Below the pieces are notes generated by a model. The model was not told where the DNA came from. It made no database searches and saw nothing but the letters and a program-made list of their open reading frames with translations. This document shows positions 8,300 through 18,668 of a stretch of DNA of 64,000 nucleotides, piece by piece. The position numbers were made by a program, and so were the translations under genes. Location of the stretch: positions 490,814 through 554,813 of the forward strand of contig JAIXUD010000009.1 of assembly GCA_027483645.1 (NCBI GenBank). Direction: 5' to 3'. This stretch comes from Sphingobacteriales bacterium. GTDB taxonomy: Bacteria; Bacteroidota; Bacteroidia; Chitinophagales; CAIOSU01. The stretch's first letter is position 1. The number at the start of each line of letters is the position of its first letter.

Positions 8300-11200
8300 A
8301 TGAGAAACGTTAACTTACTCTCGGTTGCAACCACTGCCCCCCCATCGTGGCCGAAAAAATTAACACAAACGGGTAACTTTTACTCGTTAGCTGCAGGACT
8401 CATGTTCCTGCTTTTGTTGTTTGCGGCACCCAATTATGTAAATGCCCAGGGTTGTACTACTGCCTGGCCGGGTACCACAGTCAATAGCAGTCCGGCAAAC
8501 TTGAATAATCCAGCGATTACGCCAACTTATTCGAGTTCTCAAAATATTGGGCCCGGTAACTTCTTTTATTTTAACGCTTACAATGGTCTATCTTATGAGT
8601 TCTTCAACTGTAACTCAGGTAACTGGGATACCGATGTACTCATTTATAGAAACGACAATGGCGGCTATCTAGCAGGCCACGATGGTTTTAGCACTTGTGG
8701 ATGGCGCTCTAGCAACAACCTGTGGACATCTGGTTACACAGGTCAGGTTAGGGTTGTTATGCCTTTGTATGCAAACTGTGCCGCTAGCTACGGATGGAAC
8801 AACACCCTTACCTCAACGGTAATGCAAGTGCGCGAAACTGCGGTACCTGCCCCCCCAACACCAACAAGCGATGGAAATACTTGCGGCAACGTAACCATTA
8901 GCCGTGCCGCCCCGCCAACAGGCTATACCTACTACTGGCAGACCAGTGCTTCTGGCGCAGTTGCTAGCAACTCAAACCCAACCTATACTTTCACCGCCAA
9001 CGGTTCAAACACTGTTTGGCTTCGCACTCTAAGTGCCTCTGGTAACTGGAGTGGAACCTTATCTTCTATTACTGTAAACGTTAACGCAGTACCAGCAGCA
9101 ACTTCGGTTGGTATTACTAGCGGCACAAGCGGCCAATGTGGCGGTAGTATCACGCTAACTGCTTCGGGCGGCGCAGGCGGTACGCTTAGCTGGTCGGGTA
9201 CAACGAGTAATGGTGGTATAATTAATACTACCAACCCTCAAGTGGTAAATGCTACTGGCACCAATACCTATTATTTTAGGTCTGTTAATAATGGTTGCTC
9301 TGGTGCTGAAGGCGCTGCAACAGTAACCATTAACCCAGTACCGGCAGCTACAACTGTTGCAGTTACCAGCGGCACTTCTGGCCAATGCGGTGGCAATATC
9401 CAATTAACTGCTTCTGGTGGTGCAGGTGGCACGCTTAGCTGGTCGGGTTCAACCAGTAATGGTTCCATTATTAATACCCTTAACCCTCAAACCGTAAGTG
9501 CCACTGGCACCAATACCTATTATTTCCGTTCAGTAAGTGGTGCAGGTTGCTCAGGTCCTCAAGGCAGCGCAACCGTAACCATTAATGCTATACCTGCTGC
9601 TACAACTGTTGCCGTTACCAGCGGTACCTCTGGCCAATGCGGTGGCAGTATCAACTTAACTGCTTCTGGTGGTGCAGGTGGTACGCTTAGCTGGTCGGGT
9701 TCAACCAGTGGTGGCCCTATTATTAATACTACCAACCCTCAAACCGTAAGCGCTACTGGCACCAATACCTATTATTTCCGTTCAGTAAGTGCTGCTGGTT
9801 GTGCAGGTGCTGAAGGCAGCTCAACCGTTGTGATTAACCCTGTACCTGCGGCTACAACCGTTGCCATTAGTAGCGGCGCATCTGGCCAATGTGGTGGCAC
9901 CATACAGCTTACCGCATCAGGCGGTAGTGGTGGTACCATACAGTGGTTGGGCAACGTAAGCGGTGGTCCATCCATCAATGCACTTAATCCTCAAACAGTA
10001 AACACTTCTGATACCTATTATTTCCGCTCAGTAAGCGGTGCTGGTTGCGCAGGTCCTCAAGGCAGCCAAGCGGTAGTTATCAATATTGTACCTACCGTAG
10101 CGGGTACTACCACCGGCGCAGGTACTTATTGTACCAATGGCACCGTGCCAATTAGTGCAAGCGGTGGCACTGGTACTATCTACTTCCAAGGTACTAACTC
10201 AAACTTGGCAACTGCAACAAGCACTGGATTGGGCGGCGGTTCGCAAAACGTAAGCAGTAGCGGAACCTACTACTTCCGTAACCAAAGTGCCCAAGGTTGT
10301 TGGAGTGCTACTATGGCTTCTGTAACCGTAACTATTAATTCGGTTCCAGCTGCAGTAACGGTAACCAATGCTTCAGGTAATGCTTTCGGCTGTAATGGCA
10401 CAGCTACCCTAAATGCATCTGGTGGTGCTGGTGGTACTATTTACTGGCAAAATATCACATCCAATGGTACAAGCACTGCAACCCCTTCTGCTTCACAAGT
10501 AGTAACAAGCGATAATACTTATTATTTCCGTTCTATATCAGGTGCTGGTTGCCCTGGTCCCCAAGGCAGCTTTACGGTAGACGTAGTGCCTGCTGTTAAC
10601 CTTTCAAACGGTGCAGGTACTACCCAATCAACTTGCGGTGCTAGCAATGGTACAGCATGTGTAACTGCTACAGGTGGTACAGGTTCGTTTACTTACGCTT
10701 GGGCCGGCGGCGGCAGTAGCGCTTGTAAGGCTAGCGTGCCTTCTGGTAGCTACCAAGTAACCGTAACCACTACTGGTGGTAGCGGTTGTAATGCGGTAAC
10801 CAGCATCAACGTAACCGATGCAGGTAGCCCAACAGCTACTACTAATGCTCAAACCAACGTTTCTTGCTTCGGTGGCAACAATGGTAGCTATAGGATAAAT
10901 GTAAGCGGCGGTACCCCACCATACGACCTAGTATGGTCTAACGGAGATCTTAATTTCGGCGTAGCTGCAGGCTTGCACAGCACCAGTACTGGCTTATCTC
11001 AAGGGTTGATTTCTGTTGATGTAACAGATGCCAACGGATGTAGCTCTTCTGCTTCTACAACCATTACGCAGCCTACCCAGCTGACCGTTTCAGTAGGCTC
11101 GGTTACCAACGTACTTTGTAATGGTGCCAGCACTGGTGCCATCAACATTAATGTTGGCGGTGGCACAGGTACTAAAACCTATGCTTGGACAAGTGGCCAA

Positions 11201-14200
11201 ACTACAGAAGATATTACTGGCCGAGCTGCTGGTACCTATGGTGTAACCGTAACCGATGCAAACAGTTGTGTTGCGTCTTCAACCGGCATAGCCATTACCC
11301 AGCCTGCAGTAATTGCACCTACTAGCACTGTAACCAATGTATTGTGCTTTGGTGGCAACAATGGTGCCATTGACTTGAGTGTAACTGGTGGTGTAAGCCC
11401 TTATGGTTATGCTTGGAGCAATACCGCAACTAGCCAGGACGTATCTAGCTTAAATAGCGGTGCTTACTCAGTAGTAATTACTGACGCTAACAGTTGTACC
11501 GTTTCTCATGCTAGAACAATTACCCAACCAGCATCTGGTGTTTCTATCGCGGTTACCAACGTAACCAACGTATCTTGCTTCGGTGGTAGCAATGGCGCCG
11601 TAACCATAGCAGGTTCAGGCGGTACTGCTGGCTACACCTACGCAATCAATGCAGGTGCATTCGGCCCTACAGCAACCTTCTCTGGCCTAGCTGCTGGCTC
11701 TTATACCTTCAGGGTGCGCGACGCAAACCTTTGCGAAAACTCAGTACCAGTAACTGTTAGCCAGCCTGCTGCAACACTTATACCTACCATTACTTCCATT
11801 ACCACAATTACCTGTAATGGAGCTTCAACCGGTGCGGTTGACCTAAGTGTAGCAGGTGGTACTCCAAACTACAGTTATGTATGGTCAAACGGTGCTACTT
11901 CGCAAGACTTAAGTAACGTAGTAGCCGGAACATACACGGTAACCATTACCGATTTCAACAGTTGTACTGCAAGTATTTCGGCTAACGTAACCCAAGTTGG
12001 AGCCCTATCGGCAACAGCTTCGGTAACCAATGTAACTTCTTGCCAAGGCTTTAGCAATGGCGCTGTAACCTTTACCCCAGCAGGAGGTAGTGGTTTGTAT
12101 GCCTACTCCATTAACGGTGGTGTTACTTACCAAACATCTGCTACCTTTACAGGCTTAGCTGCTGGTACTTATAGCCCATTCATCAGGGATAATAGCGTAC
12201 CAACTTGTGCCGTTGCATTGGCTCCGTTTACCGTTACCCAACCGGCTTCATTACCTGCTCCAACGTTGCCTGGTGGCTCCACTTATAACTCTTGCGGTTT
12301 GCTAGTAGTAAACGTGAACCCACAAGGCGGCGCTACACAGGCTATATTGCACAATGCCGTACCAGGTGTTGGTACCGCAATAGATACCAACACGGCATTC
12401 TTATTCAATAATTTGACTGCTGGTAACTATACTTTCTATACTACCTCTTACAACCCCACCACACAATGCCAAGGTACTGCGTTTACTAGCTTTACCGTAG
12501 CAGTGGTTAACCCAGTATTAGTTGCTGGTAGCGTAACCAATGTTACTTGCTTCGGTGCGCAGAACGGTGCAGTAAATATTACCCCAAGCGGTGGTACAGG
12601 TACCTATACCTACAACTGGGCACACGGACCAACCACCCAAGATTTGGTGAACGTTGGCGGTGCTGCTTACAACGTGGTGGTAACAGATGCCCAAGGATGT
12701 TTTAACATCGGTTCATTCCGAGTGGTTGAATTTGCACCGGTTAACGCTAGCATCAATGTTAGCTCAATCAATGGATACGTTGTAAGGTGCTTCGGTGACT
12801 CTACTGCTCAACTTTCAGTAGCCGCAACTGGTGGTAACGGAACATACACTTACCTTTGGAATGATGGCAGCACACAAGCTACTAGGAATGATGCCTACCA
12901 AGGAAACTTTAGAGTAACTGTTACTGATGGACAAGGTTGTGCCATTGTTAAATCGACCAATCTTTTCCAACCACCAGTATTGGCCTTAAGTTTGCAAACA
13001 TCATACTTCTGTAGTGGTGGTGGCTATTCTTCAGCAACGGTACAAGTTACCCCAGCTGGCGGCCAAGCACCATATCAGTATAGCTTAAACCAAACAGCTT
13101 TCCGCCAATCAAGCAACACGTTTAGCAATTTGGCAAATGGTTCAACCAACACGTTCTATATATTTGACGCTAACGGTTGTCAAAAACAGGCAACAACTAC
13201 TATAGCCTTCCCTGCCCCGGGCTCTGCGGTTGGTTCATGCGACTTTATTTATGTAGCACCAGCAAGTGAAGGTGGCGACGTAAATAACGCAGGTACCCCT
13301 GATTGCCCTACCACTTTGGCACAAGCCATGGCTTTGGTATCTCCAACCAGGAATTACATTAGGTTGTTGGGCGGTGCGTCACAATACACCTATTCTACCC
13401 CAGTTGATTTAGTAAGTAACGTGACTGTAGAAGGTGGCTATACCAGAACAGGTAGTGGCGCATGGGTGAAAAATACTTCTACCCCTACTATCCTCAACTT
13501 TGTAAATGCTTATACGAACCCTGCCGCTGGTGTGGGCCATTATGCTGGCTTTATTTCAAGTGGCAGAAGCAACTGGACCTTACAGGATCTGACCGTGAAC
13601 GTACAGCAATCTGGTGCAGTAGGCACACAAGATGGCAACGGACGATCAGTTTATGGCTTGCTCATTAACTCCAGCTCGTTCAGTTACACCCTTAATAATA
13701 TCATCATCAACACAGGCAATGCCAGCAATGGTGCCAACGGTACAGTAGCATCTGATGGCCAAAACGGTGTAAACGGCGCTGCTGGCTCAGCCGGTCAGTT
13801 TATTCAAGATAATACGGGTGGTGCTGGTCCGTTCCCTGCATGTTGCGGTGGCGGTACTGGCGGTACTGGCGGCAATGGTGGTGGTACCGGTGGTACTGGC
13901 ACAGCCGACCCAGGTGCAATCACCAATGGCAATGCAAGTTCTTGCGTTCCTTATGGTAGCCCAAGCCAACGTGGCGGCGGCGGTGGCGGCTCAGGCGGTC
14001 ACGGCGGCTCTACTAGCAACGTTACCGTACAAACTACGCCTTCAGCCGGTCGTGGTGGCGGCGGTGGCCTAGTATCAGGTACATGTGGCCACAATGCCGC
14101 AAGTCCAGCAGTTCCTGTTAATACTTCAACCGGATTCATTTACTACTTCTACAGCCAACCACAACCAGCACCAGTACCAAGCGGTGTTAATGGTATCAAT

Positions 14201-17200
14201 GGCTCAAACGGTTCCAATGCCTCATTGAGCTACACCCCAGGCGCAAGGCCTAACATTGCTGCACTAGGTCAGTACTTTGTACCTGGCAAAGGAGCTAACG
14301 GTGGTAGTGGCTTTGGTGGCGCTGGCGGCTCTGGCGGCGGCGGTACCGGTGCGGTAATAGTAGATGGCCGTAGCGGTTCACCATCATTCCTTAACATAGT
14401 TCGCGGCTCAGGCGGCGGTGCTGGTGGTAGCGGAGCTGAAGGTGGCCAAGGCGGCGAAGGCGCAGGTGGCGGCGGTTCAGCATTCGGTGTATATGTATCA
14501 TCAAATTCTTTGGGTGGCGCATCGCTTACAGGCGTAATCGTTAACTCTGTTGGTACAGGCGGTATTGGCGGTACAGGCTCAGCAGGCGGCAACGGCGGTA
14601 CTGGTGGCTTTGGCGGCCAAGGCGGCCCTGCAATGTCTGATGCTCAATTGGGTATCGTTCTTACTAGCCCTGCCGGCAACGGTGGCTTAGGTGGTAATGG
14701 TGGAGCCGGTGGCCGTGGCCAAGATGGCGACAATGGCACTGCATCAGCAATTTACTATGGCGGTGCAGCAGCTCCTGCACAAACCCCAGTTGGTAGCAAC
14801 GGTACAGTTACTGTTAGTACCATCAAAGCTTGTACTAACTCAGTTATCCCAATAACCAAAACAAGCAATGATAACTGGACGATTACTGGTGGTAACTTCG
14901 TAAATAACATTACCAATACCACCTCTTCTTTCAATGCTTCTTCCGATACTGCTTCAATCTGGTATAACTCGGTAGGTAATAAAAACATAAGCGTTGGTGC
15001 GGTGAGCTACCCATCTTTCATAAAAGTAACTGGAACAAGGCCACTACCTGTAATCAGCAGTGCTCCTTATGGTTCTGTATGTCAAGGAAGCACTATCAAC
15101 CTTACTACAAGCACAACTGGTTTGGAATATCGTTGGACAGTTTCTAATGTAGATTCTCCGTCAGTAACATTGGTTACTTTCGCAGGACCAACCATTAATA
15201 ACGTGTTGGTTGATGTTGCAGGTACCTTTATCATCAAACTTGATATTCGTGAAGAGTGCTGCGGATGGTCAATTCCAGTTTATGCTAGCGTAACTGTTAC
15301 ACCACTACCTGTAACAATGCCTACCATCAATGGTGCTGCTACAGTATGTGCTGGCCAATCGGTTACCTACAGTGCCCCGCAAACATTGTATGCTGCGGCT
15401 AACGTAAACACTACTACCGGTTACAAGTGGGTAGTACCAGCCGGTGCAACTATCACTAGTGCTGGTGGTGCAAACGGATTTATCTCTGGCGGTAACATCA
15501 ACCTTACCGTAACTTTCGGTACCAACAGTGGTGATATAACTCTTACCCCATCAAATGCTTGTGGCAATGGTGCCGTAACAACTAAAGCCATTACTGTAGC
15601 TCCTACGCCAGTAATAACTGGTATATCAGGCACCAATGCTATGTGCTCTAGCGCATCACAGGTGTTAACCCCTGTGGTAACTGGTGGTACAGGTTACACT
15701 TACCTATGGTCAACTGGTGCTACTACTTCATCAATTACGGTGAACCCCGTGGTAAACACCACTTATACCGTAACAGTAACTAATAACCCAGGTACTTGTT
15801 TTGATGTGGAAAGTAAAGCCATCACAGTATCTACAACTCCAGCAGTTGCAGGTGCAATTACTGGTTTGTCAACCGCTTTCTATGGCCAATCAGGCGTTAG
15901 TTATTCAATAGCCCCAGTTGCTAATGCAACATCTTACAACTGGACGGTTCCATCTGGTGCTAGCATCACATCTGGCCAAGGTACTACAAGTATTGTGGTA
16001 AACTTCGGTACTGCCACTTCTGGCAACGTATCGGTTACTCCTGTAAATGGTACTTGTAGCCCAGCTGCCACCAATAGGTTCGTTACTATATCTGCCGCTC
16101 CATTAGTGTGGACAGGTAATACCAACGACGAATGGTTTGTAACAAGCAACTGGAGTACTAACACTGTTCCTATCGCAACAAGCAACATCCGTATACCGGG
16201 TGGTCGTCCTAATTACCCAACTCAATACTCTGGTGCTCCAGTAGGTAACGAAATGGTAATTGAATCTGGTGCTACAGTGTCTTTGGAATTTGGCAGCGAC
16301 ATGGACTTGAACAGTAACCTGATTGTTCTAAGTGGTGCTACACTTCAATTCCCAGCACTTGCGGGCAGCACCACCACCTTGAGGGTAGCTGGTAATGTAC
16401 AATTGAATGGAACTGTAGTAGCAGGTACTGGCAAATTGTTACTTGATGGAACAACCGCTGCTCAGACTATATCTGGAACAGCAACCATACATCATTTGGA
16501 GCTCAACAACAATAATGGTGCATCAATCACTAGCGGCATGATTTCGGTTCGCGGTGGCTTAAACCTTGATGGTGGTGTGTTAACTACCAACGACCGCTTG
16601 ACCATCAAATCGGATGCTGCTGGTACTGGTTGGGTTGATAACTTCAGCGCCGGTATGAACGGTAGCATCAGTGGTGATATCATTATGCAGCGTTTCTTCC
16701 CTGCAAGTGCCAATGCAACTGCTTTCCATTACATCAGTTCGCCTGTAAATAACGGATTGGTAGTAGCTAACCTTACTGAGCTTGCTCTGTATGGCCCAGA
16801 TGGCGGACAGGTAATACCGCAATCTACCTGCGACCCGAATAACATAGCAAGCAATTCACCTTACGGTAACCTGTTTGAGTACAGGGAGAATGCAAGCTTC
16901 TTGTTTGGTTGTAACCAATCAGGCTGGCACGTACGCTCAGGCGGTGTGCTTACCAACGGTCGTGGCTATGCTGGTATCATCCGTCGTGCTTCTGACTTCA
17001 CTTTGGATATCAAAGGCACTGCCAACACAGGTAACATTCAATACAACAACTTGGCAAACAGTGGCCCAATTGGTGATGGATGGCACATTGTGAGTAACCC
17101 GTATCCTTCTCCAATTGAATGGATCGCCCCTGCAGGTTTTGTAGGTGCTGCACACTTCTTCCAATCAAGCGGATCATATACTGGTAGTTACCAGCCACAA

Positions 17201-18541
17201 TTGTCAGGTACAGGATACCAGATTGCTGCAATGCAAGGTTTCTTCATCCAGAACACTAGTGGCACCCCAGCTAACTTTGTAATGAACCAAAGCAACCGTA
17301 GAACTGGCGACCCAGCCTTCCAACGTCAAGCAAACTGGTATGACCATATCTTGAACGTAGAACTTGCTGGTAACAACTATGCCGATAAAACTACTGTTTA
17401 CTTCGGTGCCGATTGCAGCGACAACTGGGATGATATGTATGATGCCCAGAAGAAAGAAAGCCGTGTAGGACAGCCTACGTTATATACCCGCATAGCCAAC
17501 TATCCTAAGTTGGTAGGTATTAACGGGTTGCCAACCAACAACAGCCGAGTGGTTTCAGTACCTATGGGCATGCTGGCCGGTGCAAATGGCACCTTCACCT
17601 TTACCTTTACTGATATGAGCACCTTCGCTCCATCTGCACTTATCTACTTGGAAGACCTGAAAACCGGCACTATCCAAAACGTACGTGTAAATGATACATA
17701 CACCTTTACAGCTACCATAAGTGATGACCCTGAGCGCTTCATCATCCACTTCTACCCTCCAGCAACTATTGCTGCGGTTGAAGGCGATTGCGAAGGTAAG
17801 AACGGTGCAATTAACGTAGATTTAGGCGTATTTAACGTAGGTGGTTCTATCTTAACTTGGGATAGCTATGAGTTGAAAGATGCTGCTGGAATTGTGGTAG
17901 CTACTAGCACTAATGTAAACGGTGCGATTACTACTGCAAACTTGAACGCTGGTACCTATACCTTGAATTTGAACATCCAAGGTTACCTGACTAGTGAGAC
18001 AGTTACCATTACTGCTCCAGCTCCGGTTGATGCCGCTTATGCTCCTGGCTTCAGTACTGCTTATACCCAAGCGATACTTGAATTCATGAATAACTCGGTG
18101 AACGCTACTAATTATACTTGGACCTTTGGCGATGGCGCATCATCTACCTTGGCTAGCCCAACCCACATATACAGTGCCCCAGGCTTGTATGATGTGACTT
18201 TGGTTGCCAACAGTGATGATTGCTCTGATACTTACAGCACCAAAGTAGAAGTACTAGAAGTAGCAGTAGGTTTGCCTGGCGATATCAAGAATCCATTGGT
18301 TACTATTACTGGCTACCAAGACGTGGTATCAATTGGGTTCTTGAACCTGAACGATCCTACTGTACAAATCGACATCTTCGACCTAAGCGGCCGTATGATT
18401 ATCGAAACATTGACCTTGGAAACCAGCCAAAACAATCACCAAATCAAGTTGAACGCTATACCTAGCGGCTACTATTTCGTGAGGGTGTCTGGCGCTAATA
18501 CTTACCAAGATCAGAAGATTTTCTTGACTTCTGAGAACTAA
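8300..18541 (+). CDS. Giant T9SS-secreted adhesin with Ig-like and SprB-type repeats (3413 aa)
   Basis: Very large surface protein, probably a filamentous adhesin. In order: an extended signal sequence of about 50 residues (hydrophobic core AAGLMFLLLLFAAP); a Cys-containing N-terminal beta domain; six tandem Ig-like repeats of 82-85 residues (starting at 9089, 9338, 9590, 9842, 10088 and 10343); about ten SprB-type repeats (pattern NVxCFGGxNG ... GGTxPYxYxWSNG ... VTDANGC; about residues 766-1640). Next come a beta-helix-like segment (VTVEGGYTRTG), a Gly-rich region (residues about 1806-2164), more Ig/PKD-like modules, a TWTFGDG PKD domain (about 3260-3320) and a C-terminal type A T9SS sorting domain (DIFDLSGRM ... 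IPSGYYFVRV). It is followed immediately by a strong terminator, so it is monocistronic. The PorP/SprF protein near 33 kb is a plausible partner class; which one serves it is not known. Confidence 0.93.
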   Translation: MRNVNLLSVATTAPPSWPKKLTQTGNFYSLAAGLMFLLLLFAAPNYVNAQGCTTAWPGTTVNSSPANLNNPAITPTYSSSQNIGPGNFFYFNAYNGLSYEFFNCNSGNWDTDVLIYRNDNGGYLAGHDGFSTCGWRSSNNLWTSGYTGQVRVVMPLYANCAASYGWNNTLTSTVMQVRETAVPAPPTPTSDGNTCGNVTISRAAPPTGYTYYWQTSASGAVASNSNPTYTFTANGSNTVWLRTLSASGNWSGTLSSITVNVNAVPAATSVGITSGTSGQCGGSITLTASGGAGGTLSWSGTTSNGGIINTTNPQVVNATGTNTYYFRSVNNGCSGAEGAATVTINPVPAATTVAVTSGTSGQCGGNIQLTASGGAGGTLSWSGSTSNGSIINTLNPQTVSATGTNTYYFRSVSGAGCSGPQGSATVTINAIPAATTVAVTSGTSGQCGGSINLTASGGAGGTLSWSGSTSGGPIINTTNPQTVSATGTNTYYFRSVSAAGCAGAEGSSTVVINPVPAATTVAISSGASGQCGGTIQLTASGGSGGTIQWLGNVSGGPSINALNPQTVNTSDTYYFRSVSGAGCAGPQGSQAVVINIVPTVAGTTTGAGTYCTNGTVPISASGGTGTIYFQGTNSNLATATSTGLGGGSQNVSSSGTYYFRNQSAQGCWSATMASVTVTINSVPAAVTVTNASGNAFGCNGTATLNASGGAGGTIYWQNITSNGTSTATPSASQVVTSDNTYYFRSISGAGCPGPQGSFTVDVVPAVNLSNGAGTTQSTCGASNGTACVTATGGTGSFTYAWAGGGSSACKASVPSGSYQVTVTTTGGSGCNAVTSINVTDAGSPTATTNAQTNVSCFGGNNGSYRINVSGGTPPYDLVWSNGDLNFGVAAGLHSTSTGLSQGLISVDVTDANGCSSSASTTITQPTQLTVSVGSVTNVLCNGASTGAININVGGGTGTKTYAWTSGQTTEDITGRAAGTYGVTVTDANSCVASSTGIAITQPAVIAPTSTVTNVLCFGGNNGAIDLSVTGGVSPYGYAWSNTATSQDVSSLNSGAYSVVITDANSCTVSHARTITQPASGVSIAVTNVTNVSCFGGSNGAVTIAGSGGTAGYTYAINAGAFGPTATFSGLAAGSYTFRVRDANLCENSVPVTVSQPAATLIPTITSITTITCNGASTGAVDLSVAGGTPNYSYVWSNGATSQDLSNVVAGTYTVTITDFNSCTASISANVTQVGALSATASVTNVTSCQGFSNGAVTFTPAGGSGLYAYSINGGVTYQTSATFTGLAAGTYSPFIRDNSVPTCAVALAPFTVTQPASLPAPTLPGGSTYNSCGLLVVNVNPQGGATQAILHNAVPGVGTAIDTNTAFLFNNLTAGNYTFYTTSYNPTTQCQGTAFTSFTVAVVNPVLVAGSVTNVTCFGAQNGAVNITPSGGTGTYTYNWAHGPTTQDLVNVGGAAYNVVVTDAQGCFNIGSFRVVEFAPVNASINVSSINGYVVRCFGDSTAQLSVAATGGNGTYTYLWNDGSTQATRNDAYQGNFRVTVTDGQGCAIVKSTNLFQPPVLALSLQTSYFCSGGGYSSATVQVTPAGGQAPYQYSLNQTAFRQSSNTFSNLANGSTNTFYIFDANGCQKQATTTIAFPAPGSAVGSCDFIYVAPASEGGDVNNAGTPDCPTTLAQAMALVSPTRNYIRLLGGASQYTYSTPVDLVSNVTVEGGYTRTGSGAWVKNTSTPTILNFVNAYTNPAAGVGHYAGFISSGRSNWTLQDLTVNVQQSGAVGTQDGNGRSVYGLLINSSSFSYTLNNIIINTGNASNGANGTVASDGQNGVNGAAGSAGQFIQDNTGGAGPFPACCGGGTGGTGGNGGGTGGTGTADPGAITNGNASSCVPYGSPSQRGGGGGGSGGHGGSTSNVTVQTTPSAGRGGGGGLVSGTCGHNAASPAVPVNTSTGFIYYFYSQPQPAPVPSGVNGINGSNGSNASLSYTPGARPNIAALGQYFVPGKGANGGSGFGGAGGSGGGGTGAVIVDGRSGSPSFLNIVRGSGGGAGGSGAEGGQGGEGAGGGGSAFGVYVSSNSLGGASLTGVIVNSVGTGGIGGTGSAGGNGGTGGFGGQGGPAMSDAQLGIVLTSPAGNGGLGGNGGAGGRGQDGDNGTASAIYYGGAAAPAQTPVGSNGTVTVSTIKACTNSVIPITKTSNDNWTITGGNFVNNITNTTSSFNASSDTASIWYNSVGNKNISVGAVSYPSFIKVTGTRPLPVISSAPYGSVCQGSTINLTTSTTGLEYRWTVSNVDSPSVTLVTFAGPTINNVLVDVAGTFIIKLDIREECCGWSIPVYASVTVTPLPVTMPTINGAATVCAGQSVTYSAPQTLYAAANVNTTTGYKWVVPAGATITSAGGANGFISGGNINLTVTFGTNSGDITLTPSNACGNGAVTTKAITVAPTPVITGISGTNAMCSSASQVLTPVVTGGTGYTYLWSTGATTSSITVNPVVNTTYTVTVTNNPGTCFDVESKAITVSTTPAVAGAITGLSTAFYGQSGVSYSIAPVANATSYNWTVPSGASITSGQGTTSIVVNFGTATSGNVSVTPVNGTCSPAATNRFVTISAAPLVWTGNTNDEWFVTSNWSTNTVPIATSNIRIPGGRPNYPTQYSGAPVGNEMVIESGATVSLEFGSDMDLNSNLIVLSGATLQFPALAGSTTTLRVAGNVQLNGTVVAGTGKLLLDGTTAAQTISGTATIHHLELNNNNGASITSGMISVRGGLNLDGGVLTTNDRLTIKSDAAGTGWVDNFSAGMNGSISGDIIMQRFFPASANATAFHYISSPVNNGLVVANLTELALYGPDGGQVIPQSTCDPNNIASNSPYGNLFEYRENASFLFGCNQSGWHVRSGGVLTNGRGYAGIIRRASDFTLDIKGTANTGNIQYNNLANSGPIGDGWHIVSNPYPSPIEWIAPAGFVGAAHFFQSSGSYTGSYQPQLSGTGYQIAAMQGFFIQNTSGTPANFVMNQSNRRTGDPAFQRQANWYDHILNVELAGNNYADKTTVYFGADCSDNWDDMYDAQKKESRVGQPTLYTRIANYPKLVGINGLPTNNSRVVSVPMGMLAGANGTFTFTFTDMSTFAPSALIYLEDLKTGTIQNVRVNDTYTFTATISDDPERFIIHFYPPATIAAVEGDCEGKNGAINVDLGVFNVGGSILTWDSYELKDAAGIVVATSTNVNGAITTANLNAGTYTLNLNIQGYLTSETVTITAPAPVDAAYAPGFSTAYTQAILEFMNNSVNATNYTWTFGDGASSTLASPTHIYSAPGLYDVTLVANSDDCSDTYSTKVEVLEVAVGLPGDIKNPLVTITGYQDVVSIGFLNLNDPTVQIDIFDLSGRMIIETLTLETSQNNHQIKLNAIPSGYYFVRVSGANTYQDQKIFLTSEN
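9089..10595 (+). repeat. Six tandem approx. 250-bp repeats inside the adhesin
   Basis: Units begin at 9089, 9338, 9590, 9842, 10088 and 10343 (periods 249, 252, 252, 246 and 255). Units 2 and 3 share long stretches of identical DNA, for example around CTATTATTTCCGTTCAGTAA, while the last two are diverged. This is consistent with recent duplication or gene conversion in the middle of the array. Confidence 0.85.
10840..13200 (+). repeat. Array of SprB-type repeats inside the adhesin
   Basis: About ten units of 75-85 codons, each opening with a Cys motif (NVSCFGG, NVLCNGA, NVLCFGG, NVSCFGG, ITCNGA, NVTSCQG, NVTCFGA, VRCFGDS, FCSGGGY) and most ending VTDxxxC. DNA identity between units is much lower than in the upstream array, so these are older duplications. 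Confidence 0.8.
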
Positions 18542-18573
18542 TTGTGAATCATTAATTATCCCTGAGTAGTATT

Positions 18574-18610
18574 CCGGGAGGCGTTGTGGCAGCGCCTCCC
18601 GGTTTTTTTT
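18574..18610 (+). terminator. Intrinsic terminator of the adhesin gene
   Basis: A perfect 10-bp stem CCGGGAGGCG / CGCCTCCCGG (18574-18583 with 18593-18602), a 9-base loop and eight T residues. Confidence 0.95.
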
Positions 18611-18628
18611 AGGGGTAACCCAACATTA

Positions 18629-18660
18629 TTTGGAAATTGGGAATAACACCCTTTACTTTG
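18629..18660 (+). promoter_or_regulatory. his operon promoter
   Basis: TTTG at 18629-18632, a 20-base spacer, then TTACTTTG at 18653-18660 (7 of 8 to TAnnTTTG). Transcription would start only a few bases before the leader-peptide ATG at 18669, so the leader ORF would have almost no 5' untranslated region. Confidence 0.55.
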
Positions 18661-18668
18661 AGGTACCA

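Noticed and set aside
14269-14592. Pro-rich minus-strand frame inside the adhesin
   Set aside because: It is the antisense of the Gly-rich coding region (GGC/GGT read as GCC/ACC), a composition effect.
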